64,000 bases of DNA from Brachycybe producta (GCA_036925085.1 JAUPFP010000042.1:1292045-1356044), one strand, 5' to 3'. Shown: positions 28,387-41,520, counted from the stretch's first letter. Numbers and translations are program-made. Notes: generated by a model from the sequence alone, not told the origin.

Positions 28387-28433
28387 TATAAAACAAATAC
28401 AACTTTCTAACTCTTGAAAATATCAGCACTATA
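28387..28433 (+). promoter_or_regulatory. Candidate TATA/initiator or 3' splice acceptor before SLC26 gene 2
   Basis: TATAAAA at 28387-28393 is followed by TTCTAAC, then ATATCAG (CAG at 28424-28426), 7 nt before the ATG at 28434. TTCTAAC resembles a branch site, so a splice acceptor is possible; a TATA core promoter is the alternative. Confidence 0.35.
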
Positions 28434-29346
28434 ATGTCATCGCAAGAAAACAGCAATCTAAGTAAACAACAACAGGATTCATCAGGTAGGCAATTTGATT
28501 GGATTTGATTTTCGAATACCAGTATAATGTTAAAAAATGAATCAGCTTGTTTGCAGAAAAAAATCTAGAATATAAAATAGTTTTAAAAAATAATTATTTT
28601 TTTAGTAGAATGCAAATAATTCAGAATTCTTCACAGTTAAATGATGACTGTTTAATCCACTAGTGAAGATATTTCGTGAATTTCTACATTGGATTCATCA
28701 CTAAACCCAATTTTGTCCCATTATCAAATTACATTTAAGTATATTTATTATCAAGATGTTGTGTACAAAATCTTAGATTAAGTTAAATACGAAATGACAC
28801 TTTTCTAAAAAGGGCAACAAAATGTAATTTAAATTTGTTTTTGTTTTTTATTTACCACAAATACATTCAGAAAAAGGTATATGTCTTCGAATACTTATTT
28901 GAATCACAACAATAAATGAATTATAATTCTTCACAATGACAAGTTTGCCAAACGCTTTTTAATGAACAAACGAATGTTCCGGGTATTCCATGTTCTAATT
29001 AATAAAAAAAAATATTTTCATACCGGAATTAACACTTTCAATGTAAGCCAAAACGAATAATGCTCTAGCTGCTATACTGGTATTTCTATAGCTTACTTAT
29101 AAACTTTAATTAACAATTGGTTCAATTCCAAAACTACTCATTGTTTCAGATTGTAAAGTAGAATTAACTAAAGAATAACCGACAAAAGATTTTACAAAAC
29201 GAAAACAAAGTGTCATTTTCAATAGGTGGGATATGTTTTTTGAAGTGAGAAACTTGTAGACTTTTCTTTACTGATGTTGACATATGTCTCTTGACGTCAG
29301 AAAACATCCGTTTTCTTATTATCACATGTTAATAATACAGTGTACA

Positions 29347-29399
<53 letters not shown>

Positions 29400-32300
29400 A
29401 GAATATTTATTAGACTCTAAATAGATTCAACGTTATAATCTTGGAACTGTTTAGATTTCAATAATACTGTATTATTTGGAAACATTAGAGAAACAAATTA
29501 TTTAACTATTAAAAGTGTCATCAATGCATCGTAAACAACAATCTAATAAAGCGATTACGACCATTTAAAAAAGTGTTCGTGTTTGTATATCGTCACTGTA
29601 TTAAAAAAACATAAAGTAAAAAACTTAAAAACGTTTCGCAATTTCAAAAAACTGTCAATTAAACTGTATTTTCATTGTCAAATTACAATGTTTGCATTTG
29701 TCATCACTTTATATTATTACTCACACTCTTTTTGAATGCAACCGTTACATATTCGATCTAATTAGTAATTATTAACTAGAAATTACCAATTATTATTTGC
29801 TTTAATACGGCAAAATTACGAGAAACTAGAAAGTGTTTTAGAAACTAGAAGAGTAGCTCAATCACTTAAGGGTATTTCTATGGTGATATCTTTCAAAATA
29901 AACATTTTATAGACAAAAAATAAAAAAAAATAACTTCTGGTTAAAGTTGAGTCATTTTAAACTTCCATAAAAGTTTATTTTGAAATACAGTATATATCCG
30001 CATGAAAAGTGATTGAGCTATCCTTCTAGTTTCTAAAACCATGTTTAAGTTTCTATACATTTTGCACCTTGAAATGAATAATAAGCAAAGTTCAAGAGGC
30101 GGTTAAACTTTAAAACCACTTGAACAGAATTATTAAAAGACGTTAATGACTCCATTAAATAGTGCATTAAACAAATTATTTTTCAAAATAGAAAATTATA
30201 GAGTTTGATTGCATTTGCACAACAGTAGTCCTATTTATATCGATCTTATTATTATTGATTTTTTTTTATTCAGTCATTCAATGACATATGCAACAGTTAA
30301 TCCAAGAAGGCAATATCCGATTTTAATTTAAAAGCAATACTGTATTGGAATTCGTCACGTTTTATCATAATAGGGCCTACCATAAACGAAATTATTCAAT
30401 GTTCTTTACGCCAAAGATGATATCATAGGAAAAGTGTGTGAAAAGAACAATATAAATTAACTCGTCAAAATGACTGATAAGTTAATTTAGCACAATTAAA
30501 ATGTTTTGGTCAATTTTTTTTTCTGGCAACGCATCATTAAATATTTTAACATACAGTATATACTGATTTGAATAGAATTCGCCAACAATGGTTTGACGGT
30601 GACTGACGATAATCTGCAAAACTGCGGGGAATCCCAACAACAACGGCAAGAATACAACAATAACGATAAAGTAACTTTCTCGTTAGGTGCCGCAAATTGT
30701 TATTCAATGCCAACAAGCCTCTCCCAAAAATCATTTAATGATTTACATAAATTGGATCGCCCACCACAAAAAAGTAAAGTATATTTTTCTAATGTAAAAA
30801 AAAATAAATAAATAAACCGTGACACTTAATAATTGATAAAACTATAAGTTGTTATTATTTTTTAAAATATATTTGTTCTAGGTTTCAAAACTAAAGTTAC
30901 AGAACTGTGTAAATCACAATGTTCCTGTTCTGCTCAACTGGCTTACAAAACGCTTAAAAAAAGAATACCCATACTTGATTGGTTACCAAATTACAACATA
31001 AAAAACAATTTAGTTAGTGATGTTTTAGGAGGAATAACGATTGGAATTATGCAAATTCCACAAGGTAAATTGAACAGCATACAACCACTGCACTTTATCA
31101 CTATTACGACTTCCATAATTTGTCATATTTGTTATCACGTTGCATTCTCGTTTAAAAGTTAAATTGTGTCATGATTTTTTTTTAGGAATGGCTTATGCTC
31201 TTTTGGCCAATCTGCCTCCTGTAGTTGGTCTTTACGTATCTTTCTTCCCTGTTCTCGTATATTTCTTTTTTGGTACATCAAAGCATGTTTCAGTAGGTGA
31301 GAAAATCACAGTTAATCATTCCATAGCATGTCGTGTTCGAACATATTTACCTTAGTAAGCCTTGCAAACACAACAAATACAAGAAAAATAGCTACCAGTA
31401 CGAAATCACAACTGACCTTAAAATTGTTTCTGTACAGCTTTTTGTTAAAATTACTTTTGTAAGTAAATCTAGCAAAGTTACAATTTTGTAATCATTCCTA
31501 ATGCTTTTATTATGTATGGCATATAATTGTGCCTTTCACTTTACCACGGTAATAGTAAATGGCTACTATGCATAATCTAAAAATATTAAAATTAGTTTAT
31601 CAGTTAAAAACTATTATAAAACCTAATCCTACTTTGCTTACGTATTTTAATTAACAATGATCATTTTTGTGATTCATACATTTTCAGGCACATTTGCTGT
31701 TGTTAGTATAATGACTGCCAAAATTATAAATACTTACCTAAGTGTACATCATATCGTTTTGGCAAATGAAACAATATCATCACAGTTGAATGAAAGCATG
31801 CAAATGCCAGGGTCTAATAATGTACAAATTATGACAGAAGAATCCTTCAACGCATTGAAAATTCAAATAGCTATTGCAGCTGCTTTCTTCGTTGGAGTTA
31901 TACAGGTATATTATAACCACTGAAAATAGATCCAATAGATCCAATGATCCAAACTGTCTTGCAATTTAGTCTAAAGCGATGAACACATTGGCAATATTTA
32001 TTTGCAGCAAAATTCACTGCAATGTGTCCTTGAATTAATGGCAATTATCGATGTGATAAATACTCTTGTGTAAGACTTAAAAGTGATTTCTTGCACACAG
32101 ACGTGATCTTCTTGATCGCTGATCTTCGTTTTTATGCAAGAAATTTGATTTATTTCTTGTACTAAATCTTTTAATAAAATTAGCCTGTGTGATCGCTGCT
32201 TAACTTTGCTTAGTTAATATTTACAAACAAATGTATTTAAATGTATATTTGAATGTGTCACTCATCACATACAACAATGATGCTAAATAATGCTTTCAAT

Positions 32301-35300
32301 GATTTTATTTATAGTTGATCATGGCTGTTTTTCAACTGGGAGCACTTTCAGTGTATTTGTCTGATATGTTAATAAGTGGATTCACGACAGGAGCTGCAGT
32401 TCATGTTTTAAACAGCCAACTGCCTGGTATCTTGGGAATTAGATATTGTGATAAATCAGGACTGTTTGGTGTCATTCATGTAAGTCAAAATGAAGTTATT
32501 TTTATATACAGTATTGTTGTATAAAACCAGTCAGAAAAATGAATCAGTAATTCAATTCAATTATATTGTTGTTGTTTTTTTTTGTTGTTTTTTTTTTGCT
32601 GAAGACGTACATTAATATAATCTCCGCACTGCATGAAACCAATTTAATAACACTGGGGCTTTCAATTGTTGTTACTATTGCATTGGTATTGGTTAACGAC
32701 TATATCAATGCTCGATATCGAGACAGGATGATCATGCCCGTTCCTATGGAACTCATTCTGGTAAGATTCAGTTGTCAAAATTATTTCTACACTTTTGTGC
32801 ATATATTTTTTTCAAATAGATGACATCCTTGAATGTTAATAAAATAATTAATTACTTTGTTTAAAACTTCTGTTTTTTTATCAGATTATTATAACAACAC
32901 TTGCATCTTACTGTCTACAAATCAACAAAAACTATGATATCAAAATTGTGAAGCACATCCAGAAAGGGTAAAAATAATTCCAGTGGAATCCGTTTAACAC
33001 GAAATACATTCATTATCGATCCGGTCTCCTAAATAGATTTAAAAAATCTGGTTTGTGAACAGTACATTTTCAAACTCTGATTATATAGTCTTTTAGGAGC
33101 AAAATTAAGAGAAACTAGAAAGTGTTTTAAAAACTAGAATGGTACATGTAGCTCAATCACTTATTGGTATTTTCATTGCAGATATTTTTCAAAATAAACA
33201 TTTTATAGACAAAATTTTAAGCGGTATCAGCTTAGAGTTGGGTCATTTTCAAACTCAAATAAACACCTTATTTTAAAATATATCAACATGAAATGAATAC
33301 ATGTATTAAGTGATTGAGCTACCCTTCTAGTTTCTAAACCGCATTCAAGCATTTCTTAATTTTGCACATGAAAGACAGCCCAAACAATATTCTAGTATTT
33401 TACATTTTGTGTTAAACGGTTTAATAGCATCTTATTTGAACATTATATTTCTAATTAAATAATAGGTATTAGCGATAGAATTTCACATTGTCTTTTTGCT
33501 TTTCAGGCTTCCACCGCCGGTCTTACCCCCTTTTGATATCATACCAAACATGGCTGGAAGTTGCTTTTCTCTTGCAATAATATCGTACTGTATTCCAATA
33601 TCACTGGCAAAAATTTCAGCAAATAAACACAAGTACGACATTGATGCCAATCAGGTTAGATATGTATATCTAAATATAAAATATATAAAAACCTATCAAA
33701 ACTTTGCAATAAACTTAATTAATAAGCTTATTAATTTCAGGAACTAGTGGCGTACGGAGCAGCAAATATTATAGGTTCATTCTTTTCATGTTTTCCGAGC
33801 TGTGCATCACTTTCAAGAAGTACAGTTCAAGAAATGTCCGGAGCTAAAACACAGGTAAATTTCATCACAAACTTCAAACTTTTATTTGTTTGTGATCAAC
33901 AAGAAAATATTTAATTTTCTATTTATATTTTTGTTAAACAGATTGCAAGCTTTGTGTCATGTATATTGGTTTTGATTGTTCTCGTATTGATTGCACCACT
34001 TTTTCAACCTGTCCCTATAGTAATTTACATTTCTTTTATAAAAAGATAATTGCTAATGGTCTAAGAAATGCATATAATTTCGCTTACCATTTGCAGTGCG
34101 TTTTTTCTGTCATCATTATTGTGTCATTACGAGGAATGTTTCGACAAGTACATGATTTCACAAAAGCCTGGAAAATATCCAAAACAGAAGCAGTGAGTAA
34201 ATTTAATATAGTAAATATAGTAAATATAGTAAATTAACAATGTTTGTAAACAATGCAAATAAATTATTTTAGGCAATATGGATGGTATCATTCAGTGCTA
34301 CAGTTGTGCTTGATGTTGACTTGGGACTGTTGATTAGCATTTGTTTCTTATTAATTACAATACTGTTCAAAGTACAGAGGTGAGAGACACTACATTACAT
34401 TACATTGCATTAACTGTGTGTCTACCTATCTTTTTAGCTGGAACAGAAATTTAAAAACTTGCTTGCAATTTATTTTGAATCTAGACCTTATGTTACTGTA
34501 TTAGGCCATGTGCCTGAAACGGATAAGTACTTGGACATAAATATATACAAAGTGGTAAGAACCAAGTTATAAGTTAATTTAAATTTGTAATCTACTCTGT
34601 AGCCAAAGTAATTAATTATCCATAACTATAGAATATTAATTTCATCAATATGATTAATAATCCATAACTATGGCGGAATTATTATATATATATTAAGCTT
34701 CGTCTGTCTTTCTTTCGGTCAGTAACGCTGTACAAACAATTAAGTACAAAAACCTTGAAGCACGTCGGAATTTATATAAATTTAAATGAATAAATGAACC
34801 GCTTTTTTTTTCTCAAGATCAAATCTCATTTTCTCTTTCAAATATAAAAAGGGGGAAGAGATAATATCAAAATTAAACTCAAATTTATCACGGGCAATTG
34901 TGCCCAGCATTAGAATTTCTTTTGCTCAGCCCTTTTATGAACGTCATCAATCTCTAATTGGTTTGTTACTTGGTATGATGTTACAACTTTCATGCTTCGC
35001 CGCTTTCAATTTCTAATTCGTTTGTTATTTGGTCTAACAGCATAAAAGGGCGGAGGAAAAGAAATTCTAATGTTGGGCACAATTGCCTGTGAATTTTGCT
35101 CCCGTCATGAACCAGTTTTTTCACATGGACAACTTTATGTTGCGCTCTCCCAATCCAAGAACTCAAACAATATTAGGTGCTTATACAAAATGGAAGTGGT
35201 CAAGGCAAATTACTTCATGACAACCGGACATTCACACAAAATGTCATTTATAATGAAGTATTTGTATAAAATAGTTAAATAATTTTAGTAACAAGATTAA

Positions 35301-36907
35301 ACTAGAATTGTGTTCCCGTCATTTATGACGGGTTACCCCACTAGTATTCATATAAAGTTCACTTAAAATTGACCAAAATACATTCAATAAAAATCTGGAA
35401 AAAACTTCCAAAAAAGTGCTACTTCTCCTATAATTCATATTTCCTATTTTACATTCCGAGTTTTCAGGGTTCTTATTTTACATTCTGAAATAGAAGTTTT
35501 CGGAAAATACTGTGACTTGTTTTCAGTTTTTCATCATACTATACCATTTTTTCATTGATCGTTATAAAGTCCTTTACAATTGAAGATACACTTGCCAAAT
35601 AATTTCTTCTTTTCTGTAAATTTACAGCCAAAGGAATTACCTGGAATAAAGATAGTACACTTTGGTGGAGCATTGTATTTTGCAAATCGGGATTTCTTTA
35701 AAGACCAATTATATGCAATTACCTTTAATCCACAGTAAGTAAAATATACAATAATGTATATTAATGCATGTCTATACAACAGAGAGCTTTTTATAAATTG
35801 CTTCAAATCGTTTTAAATTTATCTTACAAATTAATAAAGGAAGAAAGAATTTAAATATTCTAAAAATACCAAATTGGAAACTGCAGTTTCTTCTCAAGAT
35901 CTCATCAAAACATTTAAATTAGAATTTGAAAATATACAGGTAAGAATTTCATTTAAGTTTCATTTTATCTCATTTTTAAACTTCATTTTTGTGTTTTTAC
36001 ATCTTTATTTTATAATTATTAGTGTCACTATGATAAAAACAGCAGTATTTTAAGCGGAATAGCCACAAGTAACATTGGTGGACGAAGAAGTTTCGATGCA
36101 GGTGATGGATCTATTACAAGTGATACTTGTTCGGAACCAATCACAGCTATCATTATCGATTGCTCTATTATAAATTTTATTGATTCTTCTGCAGTAAAGA
36201 CGCTTGCTCAGGTATTCACATTTTTTTCCATTTTACACTTAGTCAGGAGTCACACACCACTACTGCAATACATTTTAAATCATTCTAATTTCATTTTTTA
36301 TATTTAAGTTGTGCTCTGAATATGAAGACGTGGGAGTTAATATATATTTATCTGGATTCACAGGTGTGTATTTTATTTATATCTGCATCATCAACCGAAG
36401 AAAAAGCTTGCAACGTCAGAGGAATTGACAAAAAATTGAGGATTGTGTCATTTTTGTATGAATAAAATGGGCAATAAAAAAGATTACAAGAACCATTTCG
36501 TTTAAATTGTTAAAAAAATTTGTTATTACCCCTTTTTACCAGATAAAATGACAAAATCCTAAATTTTTCTTGAATGCGTATGACGTCACAAGCTTCTTCT
36601 TAGGTTGAGGCAAGTATAGGTCTTTCCCAAAACAATTTTTAATCTCATTGTACTACGGTGTATTAGCAGTATATTTTAACACATAAACATTTACTTTTTT
36701 TTCCATGGTTAATATTCAATGTTTTCTGGATTGATAAACTATGAAGACAACATACTAGTAAAATTGGAAAAATCGGATCATTTTGCAAAACTTGAGCAGC
36801 TTTTATTTCCAACGATACATGATGCAGTATTACATGTGATGCTAAGTAAAACTGAAGAAACCAGCAGCTGTGCTTCAGTTTCCATACATATCAATGAAAA
36901 TAATTAG
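28434..36907 (+). CDS. SLC26-family multi-pass anion exchanger with STAS domain, gene 2 of a tandem pair
   Basis: Nineteen coding exons give 796 residues: 28434-28485, 30576-30773, 30882-31064, 31186-31296, 31688-31905, 32315-32479, 32605-32760, 32885-32967, 33507-33654, 33741-33854, 33942-34019, 34097-34192, 34273-34379, 34485-34554, 35628-35734, 35840-35939, 36023-36211, 36309-36363, 36747-36907. All introns are GT-AG with phases identical to gene 1. The domains match gene 1: a Gln/Asn-rich cytoplasmic N-terminus (QQQ at residues 12-14), [20 protein letters not shown], an outer loop with NET and NES sequons, SLSRS with Ser463-Arg464, and a C-terminal STAS domain with AIIIDCS. Only exons 2, 5, 16, 17 and 19 differ in length, that is the N-tail, the glycosylated loop, the STAS variable loop and the C-tail. 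Substrate is unknown. AATAAA lies at 37560. Intron 1 holds a foldback copy, intron 8 another, intron 14 a Helitron. Confidence 0.95.
29353..29396. repeat. (TA)n microsatellite
   Basis: About 22 uninterrupted TA units in intron 1 of SLC26 gene 2. Confidence 0.95.
29815..30115. repeat. Foldback family A, copy 6
   Basis: In intron 1 of SLC26 gene 2. The left arm GTTTTAGAAACTAGAAGAGT and the right arm CTTCTAGTTTCTAAAACC pair imperfectly. The outer right end reads CAAGAGGCGGTTAAACTTT. Confidence 0.85.
33055..33395. repeat. Foldback family A, copy 7
   Basis: In intron 8 of SLC26 gene 2. The left arm contains GAGAAACTAGAAAGTGTTTT and the right arm GAGCTACCCTTCTAGTTTCT. Confidence 0.85.
34661..35344 (+). 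mobile_element. Helitron remnant with intact 3' end and Rep/helicase C-terminal trace
   Basis: In intron 14 of SLC26 gene 2. The 3' terminus has the three Helitron hallmarks: a hairpin (CCCGTCA-TTTA-TGACGGG, about 35315-35332), a short spacer, then CTAG at 35341-35344 followed by T. The left limit is placed at TC after A (34660|34661), followed by a GTCTGTCTTTC leader; this end is less certain. Inside, a plus-strand frame reads [17 protein letters not shown], matching the conserved C-terminal box of Helitron Pif1-type helicases (usually [12 protein letters not shown]). Most of the coding part is gone, so this is a non-functional relic. A palindromic insert occupies 34889-35091. Confidence 0.75.
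34889..35091. repeat. Palindromic insert inside the Helitron
   Basis: About 50-base arms pair across a 100-base centre: CACGGGCAATTGTGCCCAGC at the left against CACAGGCAATTGTGCCCAAC read on the other strand at the right, continuing through CATTAGAATTTCTTTT and GCCCTTTTATG. AATTT flanks both sides and may be a target duplication. No coding capacity. Confidence 0.65.
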
Positions 36908-39202
36908 TAGACCCAATTGTAACGTTCAAAGTGTTCGCCAAGACCTAACTAACAAAGCAATTTACGGAATGTAAATATATTTATGTCCAAATATAAGTAC
37001 AGTCAACGTGGGCTAAATTTGGTCCACTTTTTGTATGCACTTTTTCACTTGCTGTTTGCACTTCATTATTTTTACTTGTAAATTATCTAAATTATTTTTT
37101 TTAGAAACGTGTAGTTTTAAATTTAAACATAAAGTAACCATTACACACTAATTATTAAAATAATTGCAATATCAACATTGCAAAATTTCATTTGGGCAAG
37201 AATGACATTTTATTTTGGGGCTTTTAACCAAATTCATACCATCGTTAGAAAATAGTAAATATCCATAAATATCAAGTAAATTTATAAATATTAATTTTAG
37301 TAACTTCAAATTTTTAATTTACCAGAAACACCACTCGAATTTATAAATTTTTTTGTAGAAATAATAGCTTAAAGTTGTCGTAAAAGGCAAAATTACCAAC
37401 ATTGACTGCACTATAATTAACATGCTAAATTATCAATCATGTAATTGTGTACATTTGTATCATAGATTTATACGTATCTACAGCAATATGTAGGTTTCTT
37501 AGTATTTCTTGTAAATAGATTTGTAGTGCAATTTATGTATGTATATAATTTTACTTTTGAATAAACAATTTCTATCCACATATTCAAATTACAATATATG
37601 AACACGTATTGACCATTGTCTCTCTAAATTCGGTTAAGCCGGTTTAATACCATTATGCAGTAGGCATATTGCCTGTGTTTTGTAGTATTTTTATAGTAGG
37701 TCATATAAAAAATTACATTTTAATGTTGTATTTCAACTTTCAGCATTTAACAACAGATGGCGCCAGTAATTATACAAATCCTTTAAATCAATTATAAATT
37801 AAACATTAAGTTTTTTTTTTATATTTTTTTCTAATATGAGTCATGGACAATTACTTCACAATTTAAAAAAAATAATTGCGCAAAAAAAATACAGTTATAT
37901 TATCTTATTTCGTGCAAACAAAGATCTTATATAATACAATTATTTAAGATCTTTGGTGTAGAGATTTCGTTAAATTACATAAGTTTTATGCAGTAAAAAG
38001 ATTTCACAATTAATACAGTATATTAAATGAAAGTTGCAGTAAATAACCGATATCAATGGAAACTAGTTTTAACAATGAAAAAATTGTCAAAACTAAACAA
38101 TTTCCATAATATAATATAAACATACCTTACATTCCTAATCCTAACATAAATTAAACGAACCTAACAAATTAATTTAAACAAGTATTCATTGCGTTCGATA
38201 TTTACTGCATAATAAATATAGTATTAAGATTCTACATATGTAAATATAGCAAATAATGTTTAATAGCCATTTATCCCTCATAATATATTTTGTGAATATT
38301 TCGTTTTTAACTTTAGTTATTTCACCCATTGTCACAACCTTTAGCTAATGAGGATTAAAGTGTACAGTTTTTTTTTATGTAAATTTTTGGCTAGTAGATT
38401 TGAAAACATAAAATATTTCTATAAAAAATGAATGTTTGTCAAAGAAGTTAACACATTTCCAGTAACATTTCTCTTCAATAAAATGTTTAAAAATATAAAT
38501 TAATAAAACAAACTTAGGTGACATATAATGGAGCCTATAGTGTACATTATGATGACACAAAGCCACTGAAATATTTCATTTGGTATTTATAAGCAGGATA
38601 TAAATGGTCAATTCTGGCTTGTCCATCCTATGGTTTTCTTGTCAAATTTCATGTGGGCAACACCTATTTTGTTCACTTGTTTTACCAATAGTTCATTTTT
38701 TATCATTGCAAAACACTAAGATTTGAACAAAGGTGTATGTTTTCTACGCCCAGGATTGACAAGCCAGACTTAAAATTCTCTATCTATCTTAATACCGTAT
38801 ATGGATGTACAGATAGTTTATATACAAAATTACGTAATTTTCACTTTCACTGGTGGGAAGATTTGTTATAATTATGAAATGTCAACAAAATTATCGCCTT
38901 ATTGAATGCATACTAAATTAACAGCAAAATACATATTTTATAAAAAAAAGTCGACAAAATTCATAAATAACTACAGAATGCCAATAAAACGAGTATATGT
39001 AATGGTTGAAAACGTTACAAAACTATATCCAACCTTGACCCAGTGTAGTTGTTGTTGGTATATAAAATATATATTAATAAAAATCCCTGCAAGTGGTCTA
39101 GTATCTGAAAAAAACAAACCTATGACCACATGTTATAATACACTTGTCACCAATAATCATCAGACTGTAGATGAGAAATGTTGGTAATGACCTCAAAATA
39201 CA

Positions 39203-39228
39203 TAATAATAATAATAATAATAATAAAA
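39203..39228. repeat. (TAA)n microsatellite
   Basis: Eight uninterrupted trinucleotide units. Confidence 0.9.
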
Positions 39229-39611
39229 TCAACAATAATTTTCATTCTAACAATGAACTTCCTTTGAAATTGAAAACATCTACGCAAACACAATGCAGTT
39301 GAAATTCATTATATTAATTTCAACTTTTTTTCTTAAAGAAAAAAAAATGAACCATATAAAAAACTGATATGTTTGTAATAATAAGAATGAATTATTACAA
39401 CAAAAAACATTGTGTAATTAATAGAAACTATAAGAAAGAAGTTTGTATCATTTTTTATCGTTAAACCTTTAATTAGGATTTTTTTTTTGTTTGAATTCAA
39501 ATTTCTTTAGAATATTTTTTTTTGCTCTTCTAAGTCTCACAATATGCAATAATTAATCATCTCAGAATTCTCATCTAAAATGGCTCTCAAGTTCTAAACA
39601 TTATGAACAGG

Positions 39612-39635
39612 GTCAAAAAACCCGGGTTTTTTGAC
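39612..39635. repeat. 24-bp perfect palindrome with a CCCGGG centre
   Basis: Each half reads GTCAAAAAACCC. It has no spacer and stands alone in AT-rich DNA. Confidence 0.95.
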
Positions 39636-40594
39636 ACAACTTACTCTTAACCCATTATGTACAAATCCCAATTATGATGGACTTGTATACACATATAGAA
39701 AAAAAAATCTATTCCCAGTGATGATACGAAAAGTCAAGCATGACAATATGCAAAAAAAAAAATATATAACATCCTGAAGATAATTCTATATTGCACTTAA
39801 AAAGAGTACAAGGAAAGACACAAACTCATAGTCACGCTTACATACAAAACAAAAAGCCTTTAACGGGGGTATTTACCCTATTATCGTACAAGTTTGTCAA
39901 GTTATCTTTAGGTTCAAATAGGCACAAAACCAATAGAGAACCATCTAAACTAACCAGTATAGTGTGTAATGAAACTAATAACAAAATTAAATACCAGTTA
40001 TGTATTACTTGTATAGGCACAAATAATTATCTGAACAGCTTGAAACTTCCACATAAATGAATTTTCATGTTCTCATCTGCATATTATGGGAAAAACTTTA
40101 TCAAAAAGAAAATAATTTCATGTACTTCCATTATACTTCTGCGACTACTGTTTTTTTTTGTATCTGTGTCAACTTTTTAACTGAGCATAAATTTGAAAGG
40201 CATAATAACATCCTTGAATAATTTAAATTTTGTTCAGAAAACAGCTAAAAAAAAGTGAAAATATATTTTAAAAAAACATAAGAAGAAGAAGTACCCTTTT
40301 ATGAGCAGGAGGACGAACAACAAGACCAATTAGTAACGAGAAACAAAAAGATTTACCCTTGTTATAATAGATTTATTATACAGTGTTGATACCGTTTCGT
40401 CTAAAAAAACATTGCCATAAAAAGACTTCTAAAAACTACTATAGTTTTAGGTCGAGATTTCAGGTAGCATTTGAATTAATAAATGTTTACTGAAAGATTG
40501 GTGTGCTACAAATTACATACTATGCTTGGTAATCTAGGTGATAATTTAGACAGTTTAGTTTATGTTGTCATTAAGTGCAGAAAATACCGTTTTT

Positions 40595-40930
40595 AAGATA
40601 TGTGTCAAACTCTGATGAGCAACACTGATGAGTTCTATAAACTAGAATGGCAGCTGAATCCCTTAAAAGTATTTTCGTGTTGATATCTTTCAAAATAAAC
40701 TTTTTTTGTTGACAATCATTAAAAAATAATTGACAGCCTAAAGTTAGGTTAAGTTCAAACTCAAATAAAAAGTTTATTTTAAAATATATCAACAGGAAAA
40801 TACGCTTATATGATTGAGATACACCCTTAATTTTCTAGTTTCTAAAACACATTCCAGTTTCTTTTCATTTTGCACCTAAAAGATAGAATAACCGTAATTC
40901 AAGGGGTGTTTATAATTTAAAACCACAACT
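40595..40930. repeat. Foldback family A, copy 8
   Basis: Right arm well preserved (TTTCTAGTTTCTAAAACACA, then CACCTAAAAGATAGAATAAC). The left arm is shortened to the part from AAACTAGAATGGCAGCTGAA. Confidence 0.8.
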
Positions 40931-41520
40931 CCTAAAACAATTCTTAGCAAAGTTCTTTCTGTCCCCTAAAAAACACTAGAAATGCTTCATAAAATCTTCG
41001 TTTAAGCCAGTTAGGAAATCTCAATAAATTGTAAATAACAATGTTAAAACCACATTACATAAAACAATTTACATTGTCAGCTGGTATATTATATATTACA
41101 TATGAGTATACCAAAACTAGTAAAAACTACTGTACATAATTAAATCAGTCTTAATAAAACAGATAAGAATTGTCACCCAGAATTAGCCACTGTCAAATTA
41201 CAAATGGACACACATTTATATTACTTAAGTTAAAACCCAAATTAAACATAACACCTCATACACTGGTAATACTGATTAGTAGTGATTACTCGCACTAGCA
41301 AGAATTATAATCAAATCACAATCTTAAATAATACATTAAAAAACCATTAAGTCCACATAAAAAAATGGAACAATGACAGGGTCAAAAGATATTGTTTACA
41401 CATTAGATGGAGATAGAATGAGGTCACTTATAAAGAATTAATACAACTGACCAGCTAATTATCAGTTGTTGTATGTTGTGTAATCAAAATCAATCAATAT
41501 CAAAATGAAATGGATATGAT

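Larger units (their letters stand above)
24889..28433. other. Intergenic region between the two SLC26 genes
   Basis: About 3.5 kb. It starts with the 3' flank of gene 1 (AATAAA at 25033 and 25075), contains a short TIR element (25311-25463) and a hAT-like repeat cluster (27374-27841), and ends with the 5' flank of gene 2. No coding exon recognised; the ORF at 25503-25823 is low complexity. Confidence 0.5.
36908..40594. other. 3' flank of SLC26 gene 2 and gene-free DNA
   Basis: AT-rich. It contains the likely poly(A) signal AATAAA at 37560-37565, a (TAA)n tract at 39203-39228 and a 24-bp perfect palindrome at 39612-39635. No exon recognised. Confidence 0.5.
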
